Assembly: GCF_000960995.1 (NCBI RefSeq)
Contig: NZ_CP009432.1
Location: 62,001 to 126,000, forward strand
DNA: 64,000 bases
Direction of reading: 5' to 3'
Origin: Burkholderia glumae LMG 2196 = ATCC 33617
GTDB taxonomy: Bacteria; Pseudomonadota; Gammaproteobacteria; Burkholderiales; Burkholderiaceae
The notes beneath the pieces are model-generated. The model did no database searches. It had not been told where the DNA came from and worked only from the letters and a program-made list of their open reading frames with translations. A program made the translations under genes and the position numbers. Shown piece after piece: positions 52,067 through 61,991 of the stretch. Each line of letters begins with the position of its first letter. Position 1 is the stretch's first letter.

Positions 52067-52903
52067 GTGCCTATCTATTCGTTCATTATGTTCATTCTTT
52101 TTGGATCACCCCGTTCCGGCACGACGCTGTTCAAGGAGGCGCTCAACCTCCATAGCGAGATATTCATTCCCAACCAGACCACCTTCATCAGCCCGATCGC
52201 TCATGTGCTCGGCTGCATCAGCGACTGGTCGGTGGCACGAAGGCTGGTGGTCAAGATCATCACCTCGACCGACGATTTTGCCGAGGTCTTGCAGCCCTAC
52301 ATTTCGGCGGCGGAGGTAGAGGATGCCGTCGCGGATGCGAAACCGACGCTCGCCGGGGTGTTGAATGCGATCTACACACGCATCGCGCAAAATACTACCA
52401 GCCGCATCAGTGGCGACAAGACACCCGACGATCTGCTGTCGATCCGCAAATTAGAGCAGGTCGGGCTACTTGACAGCGATCTGCGCTTTCTTCATATCGT
52501 GCGAGACGTCCGCGGCGCCCTGGCCTCGCTCAAGCAAGTCGACTGGGCGCCGATCGGCATCGAAGAGTATTTCCCGCGACTCTGGAACTACACGAATCTG
52601 CATCTGTTCAAGACCATGCAAGCGCGCGAAAACTACCTGCTGGTGCGCTACGAGGATCTCGTCGGCAATCCGCGGCACGTGTTGAGCCTAGCCACCCGGT
52701 TCCTCGGCCTGGCGTTCGAAGAACAAATGCTTGAAAACGCGCATCGCGCCCCCGCGCTGCGCCACGATCAAAGCCACCTCAACCTGTCGCGGCCGTTCTT
52801 GTCGGAACGTGCCACGTCATGGCGACAGGAATTGACGCCTGATTTCCAGGCCCATTGCGAAAGCACCGCACATGAGGCCTTGCAGGCGTTCGGCTATCTC
52901 TGA
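52067..52903 (+). CDS. PAPS-dependent sulfotransferase
   Basis: 278 residues from GTG 52067; ATG 52088 is the alternative. PAPS-binding 5' loop GSPRSGTTLFKEAL near the N-terminus and 3'-phosphate site HIVRDVRGALASLKQ near the middle, then LVRYEDLVGNP. The acceptor (lipid, sugar, peptide or secondary metabolite) is not known. Forms a two-gene unit with the APS kinase 50 bp upstream. Confidence 0.87.
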   Translation: MPIYSFIMFILFGSPRSGTTLFKEALNLHSEIFIPNQTTFISPIAHVLGCISDWSVARRLVVKIITSTDDFAEVLQPYISAAEVEDAVADAKPTLAGVLNAIYTRIAQNTTSRISGDKTPDDLLSIRKLEQVGLLDSDLRFLHIVRDVRGALASLKQVDWAPIGIEEYFPRLWNYTNLHLFKTMQARENYLLVRYEDLVGNPRHVLSLATRFLGLAFEEQMLENAHRAPALRHDQSHLNLSRPFLSERATSWRQELTPDFQAHCESTAHEALQAFGYL

Positions 52904-52928
52904 TACTCCTCAGTCCATCAGCGATTGC

Positions 52929-53014
52929 GAGAGGTGGCCTCGCAAATTCGGACAGACGGGTAAGTGGAATGCCCGGGGCCTGAGCCCGGCCTCCACGATT
53001 CCCGGTGCGGTTCA
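52929..53014 (+). repeat. 86-bp repeat, copy 1
   Basis: Present as an inverted, nearly identical copy at 58244-58329. Its last 30 bp are the IS3-type terminal repeat ending GGTGCGGTTCA. The other boundary, at GAGAGGTGG, is sharp in both copies. Confidence 0.8.
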
Positions 53015-53308
53015 GTTTGTACGAGATCTGCTCGACCAGTTGCCGCTCGCTGCGGATGCTGTACAGCACCTGCAACAGCATCGCCCGCGTCAGTTTCTCA
53101 GGCGCGATGCTCGGTCGGCCTCTCTTCACGTCGACTTCGTACATCGCCGAGAACTTCGCATCCATCTTCGACAGTGCTTCGTTCAGCCACATCCGAATCT
53201 GGCGCAGCGGATGCGCCTGCGGAACAAATTCCTCTAGCCTCACCGTGCTGAACAACGATTCGTTGTAACCGTCCGCGCCTCGCATCTTCGTGCTTTCCTT
53301 TATCTCGG
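53015..53308 (-). pseudogene. N-terminal fragment of an IS5/IS1182-type transposase
   Basis: MRGADGYNESLFSTVRLEEF to RSERQLVEQISYKL is the conserved N-terminal third of this transposase family; it ends at the 86-bp repeat. Confidence 0.8.
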
Positions 53309-53434
53309 GAACCAACATCGTGCAGGACGGCCCGACGTATTTCAACGGTCTGCTAAGCAAATACGAAATGCCGCTAAGGGCCGCGGCCTTTGCATCCTAG
53401 AATCGGACCGATCCCGACGCTACGGAGTGGCGAC

Positions 53435-54730
53435 ATGACTGAACCGAAACAACCGGCGTGGCGTCTCGAAACGCTGGCCGTGCACGGCGGCTACCGGCCC
53501 GACCCGACGACGCGCGCCGTCGCGGTGCCAATCTATCAGACCGTGGCCTATGCGTTCGACGACACGCAGCACGGCGCCGACCTGTTCGATCTCAAGGTGC
53601 CCGGCAATATCTACACGCGCATAATGAATCCGACGCAGGACGTTCTCGAGCAGCGCGTGGCAGCGCTCGAAGGCGGCGTTGCCGCGCTGGCGCTGGCCTC
53701 CGGACAGGCCGCCGTATCCTACGCGATCCAGACGATCGCCGAAGCCGGCGACAACATCGTGTCGGCCAGCACGCTGTACGGCGGCACCTACAATCTGTTC
53801 GCGCACACGCTGCCGCTGTCGGGCATTCAAACACGCTTCGCAGATCCGCGCGAGTCGGAATCGTTCGCGTCGCTGATCGACGCTCGCACCAAGGCGATCT
53901 TCGTCGAATCGGTGGGCAACCCGCTCGGCAATCTGACCGATATCGCCAAGCTCGCCGAGCTCGCGCACAGCCACGGTATTCCGCTGATCGTCGACAACAC
54001 GGTGCCATCGCCATTCCTGTTGCGGCCGATCGAGCACGGCGCCGACATCGTCGTGCATTCGCTGACGAAATACCTGGGCGGCCACGGCACCAGCCTCGGC
54101 GGTGCGATCGTCGATTCGGGAGCATTCCCCTGGGTCGAACACAAGGCGCGATACCCGCGCCTGAACGAGCCCGATGTCAGCTACCACGGCGTGGTGTACA
54201 CCGAAGCGTTCGGGCCGGCGGCCTATATTGGCCGCGCGCGCGTAGTGCCGCTGCGCAACACCGGCGCGGCGATCTCGCCGTTCAATGCTTTCCTGATCCT
54301 GCAAGGCATCGAAACGCTCGCGCTGCGGCTCGAACGGATCACCGACAACGCGCTGCGCGTGGCGCAACTCCTGAAGCAGCATGCGCGTGTGGAGTGGGTC
54401 AACTACGTGGGGCTGCCTGAACATCCCGATCACGCGCTGGCGCAACGCTATCTCGGCGGGCGTGGGCCGGGCATCCTGACGTTCGGCGTGAAGGGCGGCC
54501 GCGCAGCCGGCGCGGCGTTCCAGGACGCGTTGCGCCTGTTCACGCGGCTCGTCAATATCGGCGACGCCAAATCGCTCGCCACCCACCCTGCTTCCACCAC
54601 GCACCGCCAGCTTTCGCCCGACGAACTGCGCCAAGCCGGCGTCAGCGAGGAAACCGTGCGACTGTCGATCGGCATTGAGCATATCGACGACCTGCTCGCC
54701 GATCTCGATCAGGCGCTGACGCGCACCTGA
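53435..54730 (+). CDS. metY: O-acetylhomoserine sulfhydrylase (Cys/Met metabolism PLP enzyme)
   Basis: 431 residues from ATG 53435 (GGAG upstream). Converts O-acetylhomoserine and sulfide to homocysteine. N-terminal LETLAVHGGYRPDPTTRAVAVP and YTRIMNPT, the PLP lysine in HSLTKYLGGHGTSLGG, and the long MetY insertion (PRLNEPDVSYHGVVYTEAFG) that separates it from cystathionine synthases. A normal housekeeping-type gene stranded between IS fragments. Confidence 0.92.
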   Translation: MTEPKQPAWRLETLAVHGGYRPDPTTRAVAVPIYQTVAYAFDDTQHGADLFDLKVPGNIYTRIMNPTQDVLEQRVAALEGGVAALALASGQAAVSYAIQTIAEAGDNIVSASTLYGGTYNLFAHTLPLSGIQTRFADPRESESFASLIDARTKAIFVESVGNPLGNLTDIAKLAELAHSHGIPLIVDNTVPSPFLLRPIEHGADIVVHSLTKYLGGHGTSLGGAIVDSGAFPWVEHKARYPRLNEPDVSYHGVVYTEAFGPAAYIGRARVVPLRNTGAAISPFNAFLILQGIETLALRLERITDNALRVAQLLKQHARVEWVNYVGLPEHPDHALAQRYLGGRGPGILTFGVKGGRAAGAAFQDALRLFTRLVNIGDAKSLATHPASTTHRQLSPDELRQAGVSEETVRLSIGIEHIDDLLADLDQALTRT

Positions 54731-55088
54731 GCGCACATGCAATACCGGTTCCATTCGGGGGAGATTATCCCTCGTCACGTTCCATGCTGTTTCGTACTAA
54801 GAGGCCATGTATGAACGCGTCCCTTTGCGCAAGTTTTCAGGTGTTCCGACTTCGACAGAATGGGTTGCAGCTATGTATTCGGCCTTGTTGCAGCCGACGT
54901 TCCGCTGCGGGCCCCTATGAAATCCGCTGACTCGCACCTCATTAGTTCAACGAGCTCGAAGCTCATGCCTCTTACCAGGTTTTGCGAGTCCCGGTCCGAC
55001 CTGTCTTGTCATCTCACACGATTGCCAACGCAACCTTTCGACGTTCACCCTGTGTTAAACGTTAATCTTACAAGCCGTGCGACCACGG
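54731..55088. other. Intergenic, no gene seen
   Basis: Region between metY and the IS110 element. No RNA, repeat or coding sequence recognised; it probably includes the IS110 end. Confidence 0.4.
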
Positions 55089-56108
55089 TTATGCCGACTT
55101 CACGCTCACGTGATCTTTCCTGTACGGCCTGTCATGGGCGAGCACCGTCCAGATCGTCCGCGCCATCTTGTTTGCCAACGCAACCACTACCACGTTCGAT
55201 GGTCGCCGCTTCTTCATGCCCTCAACCCACGGACCAGGCTCCTTCGCATTCGTCAGTACAGATCGAGCGCCGTGGATCAGCAAAGTGCGCAGGTAGGTGT
55301 CGCCGCGCTTGCTGATCCCGTGGAGGCTCACCTTGCCGCCGGTGCCAGTCTGCTTCGGCACTAATCCGGCCCATGCCGCGAACTCGCGCCCAGACTTGAA
55401 TGCTTTCGGATCACCCATCATCGCGACTGCTGCCGTCGCCGTCAGCAGGCCAACGCCCGGAATCTCGATAACCGCCTGTACCGCCTTGTCGTCCTTCTTC
55501 CATTCGCGCAACCGCCGCTCGATCGTCGCGATTTCCTCATCCAGCTTATTGACCCGCGCCCACTGCTCGCGCAGTGTATCGATCAGCAGTTTCGGCAGCC
55601 GCGCTTCGGCACGCGCGAGGGCGTCCTGGACTGCTTTGATCATCGCGGTGCGGCCTTTACCCATCACCTCGCCGAACTCGGCCAACATCCCGCGCAAGCC
55701 GTTGATCTGCATCGTACGGAACTTCACCAGTTGTTCCCGCTGACGATGCATCATCAGCACCGCCTGCTGCATTTCGCTTTTTACCGCCACCGCCTTCCGT
55801 GGCTGCTGGACTGCCAGCCAGATCGCTTGCGCGTCCATCGCATCGTTTTTGTTGCCAACGTTGAATGCCTTCACAAACTTCGCTGGCATCAACTTAACCT
55901 GATGTCCCATCTGCATCAGCTGTCTTGCCCAGTGATAGGCGCTACCGCACGCTTCCATCCCGATCATGCACGGCGCACGATTTGCGAAATATTCGAGAAA
56001 CTGCGAGCGCTTGATCTGCTTGTTCACGATTTCGCCGGTTTCCGGGGCGACGTAGTGCACTTGAAAGACACTTTTTGCAATGTCGATTCCAACAGGCGTA
56101 GCATTCAT
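55089..56108 (-). CDS. IS110-family transposase
   Basis: 339 residues from ATG 56108 with GGAGG upstream. N-terminal DEDD (RuvC-like) domain starting GIDIAKSVFQVHYV with NKNDAMDAQAIW, and the C-terminal transposase_20 domain with IPGVGLLTATAAVAMMGD and SLHGISKRGDTYLR. Such elements use a bridge RNA encoded in their non-coding end; none was assigned here. Confidence 0.92.
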   Translation of the reverse strand: MNATPVGIDIAKSVFQVHYVAPETGEIVNKQIKRSQFLEYFANRAPCMIGMEACGSAYHWARQLMQMGHQVKLMPAKFVKAFNVGNKNDAMDAQAIWLAVQQPRKAVAVKSEMQQAVLMMHRQREQLVKFRTMQINGLRGMLAEFGEVMGKGRTAMIKAVQDALARAEARLPKLLIDTLREQWARVNKLDEEIATIERRLREWKKDDKAVQAVIEIPGVGLLTATAAVAMMGDPKAFKSGREFAAWAGLVPKQTGTGGKVSLHGISKRGDTYLRTLLIHGARSVLTNAKEPGPWVEGMKKRRPSNVVVVALANKMARTIWTVLAHDRPYRKDHVSVKSA

Positions 56109-56310
56109 TTCGGATCCTCCGGTTGCCGGGAAATGCGTGCATTTTCCACCTGGGCACATCGATGCCGTTGGCCCGCGGGATCCACCTTCCTTTGCGCTAC
56201 ATTCAGGGGTGGGACGCGTTCATATCATTAGTTCAAAAACTCCCGAGAGGGGCTGTTTACTTCCTCGGCAAGCTGTTAACCTTGGGCATCAGAACAACGG
56301 AAGTCCAAGG

Positions 56311-56721
56311 ATGGAAGCGCCAATCATTGACGACGAACTGTGGATACTGATCGAACCATTGCTGCCACCTGCGAAGCTTCGAGCGAAGAGCGATCCTGGT
56401 CGCCCGCGCGTGTCCGACCGTGCGGCTCTCAACGGCATCCTGTTCGTGTTCAAAACGGGAATTCGTTGGAACCACTTGCCGACTCGTCTGGGCTTTGGCT
56501 CGGGCGCCACATGCTGGCGGCGATTGAGCGACTGGCAAAAGGCTGGTGTATGGGACCAACTGCACGAGTTGCTTCTCGACAAGTTGCGTGCGGCCGGCCA
56601 AATCGACCTGTCATACGCTGCGGTCGATTCGTCGTCCGTGCGCGCCGTTGGGGCGGGCGAAAAACTGGCCCGAACCCCACCGATTGCGCGCGACCCGGTT
56701 CCAAGCACCACGTCCTCGTAG
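56311..56721 (+). CDS. IS5-family transposase, first frame
   Basis: MEAPIIDDELWILIEPLLPP, HLPTRLGFGSGATCWRRL. Ends in the frameshift zone near 56690-56721. Confidence 0.82.
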   Translation: MEAPIIDDELWILIEPLLPPAKLRAKSDPGRPRVSDRAALNGILFVFKTGIRWNHLPTRLGFGSGATCWRRLSDWQKAGVWDQLHELLLDKLRAAGQIDLSYAAVDSSSVRAVGAGEKLARTPPIARDPVPSTTSS

Positions 56722-57128
56722 ACGCCAACGGCGTTCCTCTCGTTGCGATCCTGACTGGCGCGAACACCAACGACGTCACGCAGTTGCTGCCGCTCGTTGA
56801 TGCGATTCCACCCATTCGCGGCGTTCGTGGCCGAGCGCTTCAGAAGCCCGGCGTCGTCTACGCCGATCGCGGCTACGATTCCACCCGACATCGTCGCGCG
56901 TTGCGCGAACGCGGTATCAAGCCCGTGATCGCCAAGCGCCGGACCGAGCATGGCAGTGGTCTGGGCAAGTATCGTTGGGTGGTCGAACGTACGCATTCCT
57001 GGCTCCACAATTTCCGTCGCCTACGCACTCGCTTCGAGCGACGTGCCTACATTCACGAAGCATTCCTCAAACTTGGCTGCTCGATCATCTGTTGGAACAT
57101 CTTCAGACGAGCTGAGCAGGGTTTTTGA
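56700..57128 (+). CDS. IS5-family transposase, second frame
   Basis: Catalytic C-terminal half (HHVLVDANGVPLVAILTGAN, VVYADRGYDSTRHR, RWVVERTHSWLHNFRRLRTR). Open upstream in frame to about 56340; the functional product is the frameshift fusion. Confidence 0.82.
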   Translation, partial: SKHHVLVDANGVPLVAILTGANTNDVTQLLPLVDAIPPIRGVRGRALQKPGVVYADRGYDSTRHRRALRERGIKPVIAKRRTEHGSGLGKYRWVVERTHSWLHNFRRLRTRFERRAYIHEAFLKLGCSIICWNIFRRAEQGF

Positions 57129-57427
57129 ACTGGCCTCTAACTCTGCCTAGGCGAAGACAATGAGAAAGAGAGCAGCAAAATCAGCGGGTAACGAAGAATT
57201 ATCCACACCGGAAAAGATGTACTACGCTGTCTCGTGGCGGGTCAGACTTAGCTGAAATCGGTGGGTAAAGCCCGGTGAAAATCAGCAGCTAAGAGGACAT
57301 TCCGCGGCTGCTGTTTGCTGCAAGGCTCGCTTAGCTGGGGTGGGCGGCCAAAGCACTTTCACCCACCGGCGGGCCGGCCTCGTGACGCCCCTCCGGACAC
57401 CAATCTTTTCAATAAAGTAGGAATGCA

Positions 57428-58024
57428 ATGTCGAATGTCACCACTCGTGCCACTTATCTGGAATGTTGCCATGTGAACCGGGCGCTGCTCGTCGCGTTGG
57501 ACGAACGGGACAGTGATACGTCCAACCATTGTCTGCGGGTGGGTTTGCTCGCAGAATCGTTGGGGCGCGCATTGGGGGTGCGCGATGTAGAGCTCGTCAT
57601 GCTGCGCGAAGCGGGATTCGCACACGACATCGGTAAAATCGCCATTCCCGACAAGGTGCTGTTCAAGCCCGGCGTACTCGACCACACGGAGTTTAAAGTG
57701 ATCCAGGCCCACAGCGCCATCGGCGAGAGGATTCTGTCATCACAGAATCCGCGAGGCGCGGCCAGCGCGCTGATTGCCGACGCCGTACTCCATCATCACG
57801 AACGGTACGATGGAACAGGCTATCCATCCAGCCTGAGGGCAAACTGTATTCCATTCTGGTCGAGAATCATTGCTGTCGTAGATTGCTTCGATGCATTGAC
57901 GACGAACCGCCCATACCACGATGCTATGCCGGCCGGGAGCGCAGTTGACCTCATCCAGGCCAACTCGGGAACGCATTTCGATTCCGATGTCGTGAGCGCT
58001 TTTGTTGCGCTGCAGCGCAACTGA
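57428..58024 (+). CDS. HD-GYP domain phosphodiesterase, stand-alone
   Basis: 198 residues, almost only the HD-GYP domain: H66-D67 in AHDIGKIAIPDK, HAAIGE-like HSAIGERIL, HHHERYDGTGYP, and VDCFDALTTNRPYH. Should hydrolyse cyclic di-GMP. No receiver or sensor domain. Good AGGA ribosome-binding site. It could oppose the diguanylate cyclase at 30634. Confidence 0.88.
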   Translation: MSNVTTRATYLECCHVNRALLVALDERDSDTSNHCLRVGLLAESLGRALGVRDVELVMLREAGFAHDIGKIAIPDKVLFKPGVLDHTEFKVIQAHSAIGERILSSQNPRGAASALIADAVLHHHERYDGTGYPSSLRANCIPFWSRIIAVVDCFDALTTNRPYHDAMPAGSAVDLIQANSGTHFDSDVVSAFVALQRN

Positions 58025-58086
58025 TAACGACAGTTACCCTCGACGGCGCTGTCATGTTGGCGGGCATGGTCGCGTAAGATGGAGTG

Positions 58087-58243
58087 ATGAAACCGCAAGC
58101 GCTCTTCTACCACGGCCATCGATTCCCCGCAGCGGGCCCTGTCAGGTAGCGACGTATGTAGACAACGGGCGCAAGCTCGACCTGAATGTTTCACGCGGCA
58201 GACGGATTCTGGGCGACCTCGGTCAATTCACGCCACGTCGAGA
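58087..58243. pseudogene. Two IS6-type fragments joined in opposite orientation
   Basis: 58087-58135 encodes the start of an IS6 transposase on the plus strand (MKPQALFYHGHRFPAA). 58155-58243 matches the minus-strand C-terminal end of the IS6 pseudogene at 31622 (FSTWRELTE region). The middle is lost. Confidence 0.7.
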
Positions 58244-58329
58244 TGAACCGCACCGGGAATCGTGGAGGCCTGGCTCAGGCCCCGGGCATTCCACTTACCC
58301 GTCTGTCCGAATTTGCGAGGCCACCTCTC
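58244..58329 (-). repeat. 86-bp repeat, copy 2 (inverted)
   Basis: Reverse complement of 52929-53014 with one visible difference. Its GAGAGGTGG end abuts the recombinase fossil at 58330. Confidence 0.8.
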
Positions 58330-59418
58330 ACGACCTGGATGCGATCGCGGCCTACTTGAACCGCTACACCGATGCGCCCAATACGTTGCGCAGCTACCGC
58401 CGCGAGCTCGAACGCCTGCTGCTCTGGTGCGTGGTCGAGCGCGGCACCGCGCTGTCGTCGATGAGGGTGGAGGACTGCGAAGCCTACAAGGCGTTTTTGA
58501 CCAACCCCTCGGACACGTTCCGTGGGCCGCTGGCGCCCGTTTGCCCTGAGGCCGCTGTCGCTCGACAGCCAGCGCTATGCCGTGCGCACGCTGCGCGCGG
58601 CGTTCGACTGGCTGGTGAAGGTGCGTTACCAGGCTGGCAACCCGTGGGTGGCCGTAACCGACCCGAAGCCCGTCAAGCGGGCGACCAAGCTGCAGGCGCA
58701 GCGGGCGCTACCGATCGACGTATGGAGCTGGGTGCGCGCGGAACTCGCCGACCGCGCCGATGGCTTGGGGCCACAGGGCCCGGACTGGCGCGTGGTGCGT
58801 GCGTTGGTGCTGCTGATGGGCGACGCGGGCCTGAGAGTCGAGGAGGCCGTGACGGTGGAGCGGGGCGGGTTGCAGTGGTGGCCTGCCGAGGACGAGACGC
58901 CCGCGACCTGGATGCTGCGCTTGATCGGCAAGGGCAGCAAGGAGCGCATCGTGCCGCTGACCGAGGACACCGTGCAGGCACTGCGCGAGCACTGGCAGGA
59001 CCGCGGCCTGGATCTGGACGCTCCCGGCGCTGCGGCCGACGGCGTGCCGCTGGTGGCGCCGACGGTGGTGCCGCCCACGCCGGCCAGTCGGGAAAAATTC
59101 GGCGTGACCGACGCGGGAGAGGTGACGCGCGCGGCCGGCTATACCCCGTGCGCCGGGTCGTGACACGGGCCCTCAGGCGTCTGCTCGAGCAACTGCCGGA
59201 CTGGGAGGAGTCGGCCTGCCGGCAACTGGCCGCGACCTCGCCGCACGCGTTCCGGCACGCAGTCGGCCGCGGCCGGCATGGCGATCGAGGTGCCGCTGCA
59301 GGTGCTGGGCCATGGCTCGCTGCACACCACCACGATCTACGTCAACGCCGAGCAGCAGCGCATGCGCCAAGAGAGCCCGAAGTATCATGCGCGTCTGGCT
59401 GCCCGCCGAACCAAGTAA
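58330..59418 (+). pseudogene. Decayed large tyrosine recombinase, N-terminally truncated
   Basis: Aligns with the 11615-13456 protein from HDLDAIAAYLNRYTDAPNTL onwards. Frameshifts near 58530, 59150 and 59265 split it. The pieces still show the Arg (GDAGLRVEEA), Lys (IGKGSKER), HAFRH, LGHGS and TTIYVNAEQQ. The first ~270 residues are missing at the 86-bp repeat. Confidence 0.88.
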
Positions 59419-59541
59419 GCGAGAGGCCGGCGGGCGGGTCGGGATGAACGCGGCACGGCCACGGGCACCCGCGCCAGCCGCCTTTCTCGGGAAATCGTTA
59501 CTCGGTATCCGGTGTCGCCGACCGCGTCGAGCGGCGCCGGC

Positions 59542-61125
59542 TTACTGCCAGGCCGCACCTCTGCCGTCGGCCGTCGCGATCCGGAAGAAGGCCACCGCGT
59601 CACGAAGCGTGGCGGCCTGTTCGGCCATGGCCTGCGCCGCGGCCGAGGCTTGTTCCACCAGGGCCGCGTTTTGCTGGGTCACCGCGTCCATCTGGCTGAC
59701 CGCGGTGTTGACCTGTTCGATGCCCGTGCCCTGCTCGTCGGATGCCGAGGCGATCTCGCCCATGATGTCGGTGACCTGGCGCACCGACTTGACGATCTCG
59801 GACATGGTGGCGCCCGCCCGATTGACCTGCTCCCGTCCAGTTGCCACGTGATCTACCGAGCGTTCGATGAGATCTTTGATTTCCTTGGCGGCGCTGGCGC
59901 TGCGCTGGGCGAGCGTGCGCACCTCGCCCGCCACGACGGCAAACCCTCGGCCCTGTTCGCCCGCGCGCGCGGCTTCCACCGCGGCGTTGAGCGCCAGGAT
60001 GTTGGTCTGGAAAGCAATGCCCTCGATTACCGTGATGATTTGCGATACCTTGCCGGAGCTTTCCGAGATCGACTTCATCGATTCGACGACCTGGTCCACG
60101 ACGTTACCGCCGCGCACCGCCACGTCGCACGCATTGGTGGCGAGCATGTTGGCCTGCTTCGCGCTATCGGTGTTCTGCCGGACGGTCGAGGTCAACTGCT
60201 CCATGCTCGCGGCGGTTTCCTCCAGCGAGGCGGCTTGCTCTTCGGTGCGTTGCGACAGGTCCAGATTGCCTTGGGCGATTTCACCCGCGGCTGACTTGAT
60301 CGACTCGGCGGACGACTGGATGCCCGCGACGATGCCCCTCAGTTGCTGCCGCATGCCCTCCAGCGACGCCATCAGGCTGCTTTGATCCTTGTCGCGAACC
60401 GGCGCCGCCACCGAGAGGTCGCCCTGCGCGATGCGGCTGGCCACGCTCGCGGCCGCGGCGGGCTCGCCGCCCAGCGCCCGGAGGATGCCGCGCGTAATGA
60501 CGATGCCCAACACAATCGCAAGAGTGATCGTGATCAGGCCGGCGGCCGTCAAGGTGAACATGGTGGCGGTGGTCATCGTGGCAACCTCGCCGGAGCGCTG
60601 GTCCAGCAGGGCCTGTTCGGCACTGCCGACGTCGGCGGCCACCGCACGGTAGCGATCCATGAACTGCTTGTCCTTGCTCAGCTTGAATTCATCCGTGAGC
60701 GCGCTCAGCGGCTGGGTTCCCGCGTTGACGTCGCGTCTCATCCCGATCAGCTTTTCGGCGACGCTGCCCACCTTGTTGCGCAACTGCAGCAGTTCCTCCA
60801 GGCGCTGTTGCTGGGCGGCGTTGTCCGAGGTGAGGCCGCGGATGACTTCGTACGCCTTGGCGAATTGGCCTTGGCCGGCCAGATAGGGATCGAGAAATTT
60901 GTCGTCCCCGGAGATCACATAGCCGCGTACCCCCGTCTCCATGTTGACCATGTTGGCCAACATCTCGTCGTTCGCTCGCAGCACGCGATAACTATGGATG
61001 TTCCATCCGTTGGCGTCGTTCAGGCGCAGGAAATTGACGATGGAGATCGCGCTGCCGATCAGCGAAATCAGTATGACGATTCCGAACGCACCAGCGAGCT
61101 TCTGGCCTACGGTCAGTTTTTTCAT
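59542..61125 (-). CDS. Methyl-accepting chemotaxis protein with CHASE3-like sensor
   Basis: 527 residues from ATG 61125. TM1, a periplasmic helical CHASE3-type sensor (ETGVRGYVISGDDKFLDPYL), TM2, HAMP (ILRALGGEP), and the signalling hairpin with the strictly conserved tip IEGIAFQTNILALNAAVEAA. Ends in a short tail without a CheR-docking pentapeptide. Confidence 0.92.
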   Translation of the reverse strand: MKKLTVGQKLAGAFGIVILISLIGSAISIVNFLRLNDANGWNIHSYRVLRANDEMLANMVNMETGVRGYVISGDDKFLDPYLAGQGQFAKAYEVIRGLTSDNAAQQQRLEELLQLRNKVGSVAEKLIGMRRDVNAGTQPLSALTDEFKLSKDKQFMDRYRAVAADVGSAEQALLDQRSGEVATMTTATMFTLTAAGLITITLAIVLGIVITRGILRALGGEPAAAASVASRIAQGDLSVAAPVRDKDQSSLMASLEGMRQQLRGIVAGIQSSAESIKSAAGEIAQGNLDLSQRTEEQAASLEETAASMEQLTSTVRQNTDSAKQANMLATNACDVAVRGGNVVDQVVESMKSISESSGKVSQIITVIEGIAFQTNILALNAAVEAARAGEQGRGFAVVAGEVRTLAQRSASAAKEIKDLIERSVDHVATGREQVNRAGATMSEIVKSVRQVTDIMGEIASASDEQGTGIEQVNTAVSQMDAVTQQNAALVEQASAAAQAMAEQAATLRDAVAFFRIATADGRGAAWQ

Positions 61126-61419
61126 AGCGTTCCCGATTGGTTTGTGAATTGTGTGCAATGACGGCAACTGTTTTGGTTGCTGAAGTGATGTTGGCGTCGC
61201 AGAATCGGGAAAATTGACTCGTTTAGGATTGTGTGGAGGTATTTGTTGCCGAATTGATCTCGCGATTTCAAAAGTACAGACGCGCAAACGATGTCTCAAG
61301 CACGATTAACTTATCTCGCACGCGGAAGATCGATCCGATAGCGCGTGTATCGGGATTCCGTATGCCAGACGAGGCTGCATATCGGCGCTGCGGTACGGCA
61401 GGATATGTTCGTGCTGCTC

Positions 61420-61800
61420 CTCGCCGACGTGACCAACATGGGGCTCGCTGAAGTCGCCGCGGCCACCAAGCAACTGGGTGCGCAAGGCGCTCGAAGACTC
61501 GCGACTCTGCTGCGTGCGGAATTACGCGCTCGCGCCGAGCTACCCAGGCGCCAGGCGGGCGCGCTGAGAAAGCGGCCAAGCCCAAGCTGCTCGCCCGGTA
61601 TCGGCGCATGCCCATTCGCGGTGGACAGGCCGCTCTGCTGGTGGAGTTCGCCTCGGCCGACGTGTTCTACCGCGAGATCGATGATCTCGTCGCGGGGATC
61701 GCGCTCGCGGCCGAATGGCACGACTGTATCTCGGAGAGCGAGGCGCGAGCGGAGGGGGGACGGGCAAAAGTGGGGCTGATGAGTGCCTCCGAGGCCGACT
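61420..61800 (+). pseudogene. Strongly decayed recombinase and accessory-ORF fossil
   Basis: Traces of the recombinase catalytic domain (LLRAELRARAEL near 61510) are followed by a clear version of the accessory ORF (LARYRRMPIRGGQAALLVEF, ASADVFYREIDDLVAGIALA near 61590-61720). Confidence 0.7.
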
Positions 61801-61991
61801 GGCGGGCTGTTTCGAGCGACCAATATCTGGATGCGCAGGAGCGCCTCGAACAACTCGCAGAGGGGGAACGATCAGCGAACCTTGATCAAGGTCAACGAGA
61901 ATGCAATCAGTGGGGCTCCCCAACCCTTCAGCCAGTTTGGAAGCGAACGTAAACAAGTTGACAAGATAATCTGCACGGTCTGGGAGCCGCA

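Larger units (their letters stand above)
56228..57139 (+). mobile_element. IS5-family element, type B
   Basis: Ends share AGTTCAAAAAC in inverted orientation (left about 56231, right about 57120-57130). Encodes a two-frame transposase. A 60-bp end fragment of the same type is at 17226-17285. Confidence 0.75.

Noticed and set aside
53420..54778. 452-residue minus-strand frame opposite metY
   Set aside because: Antisense of a clear PLP enzyme; arginine-rich composition without motifs.
58015..58042. Possible fifth dif-like site (GATAA-CGACAG-TTACC)
   Set aside because: Only the left half fits; the right arm does not match, and the sequence overlaps the HD-GYP stop codon.
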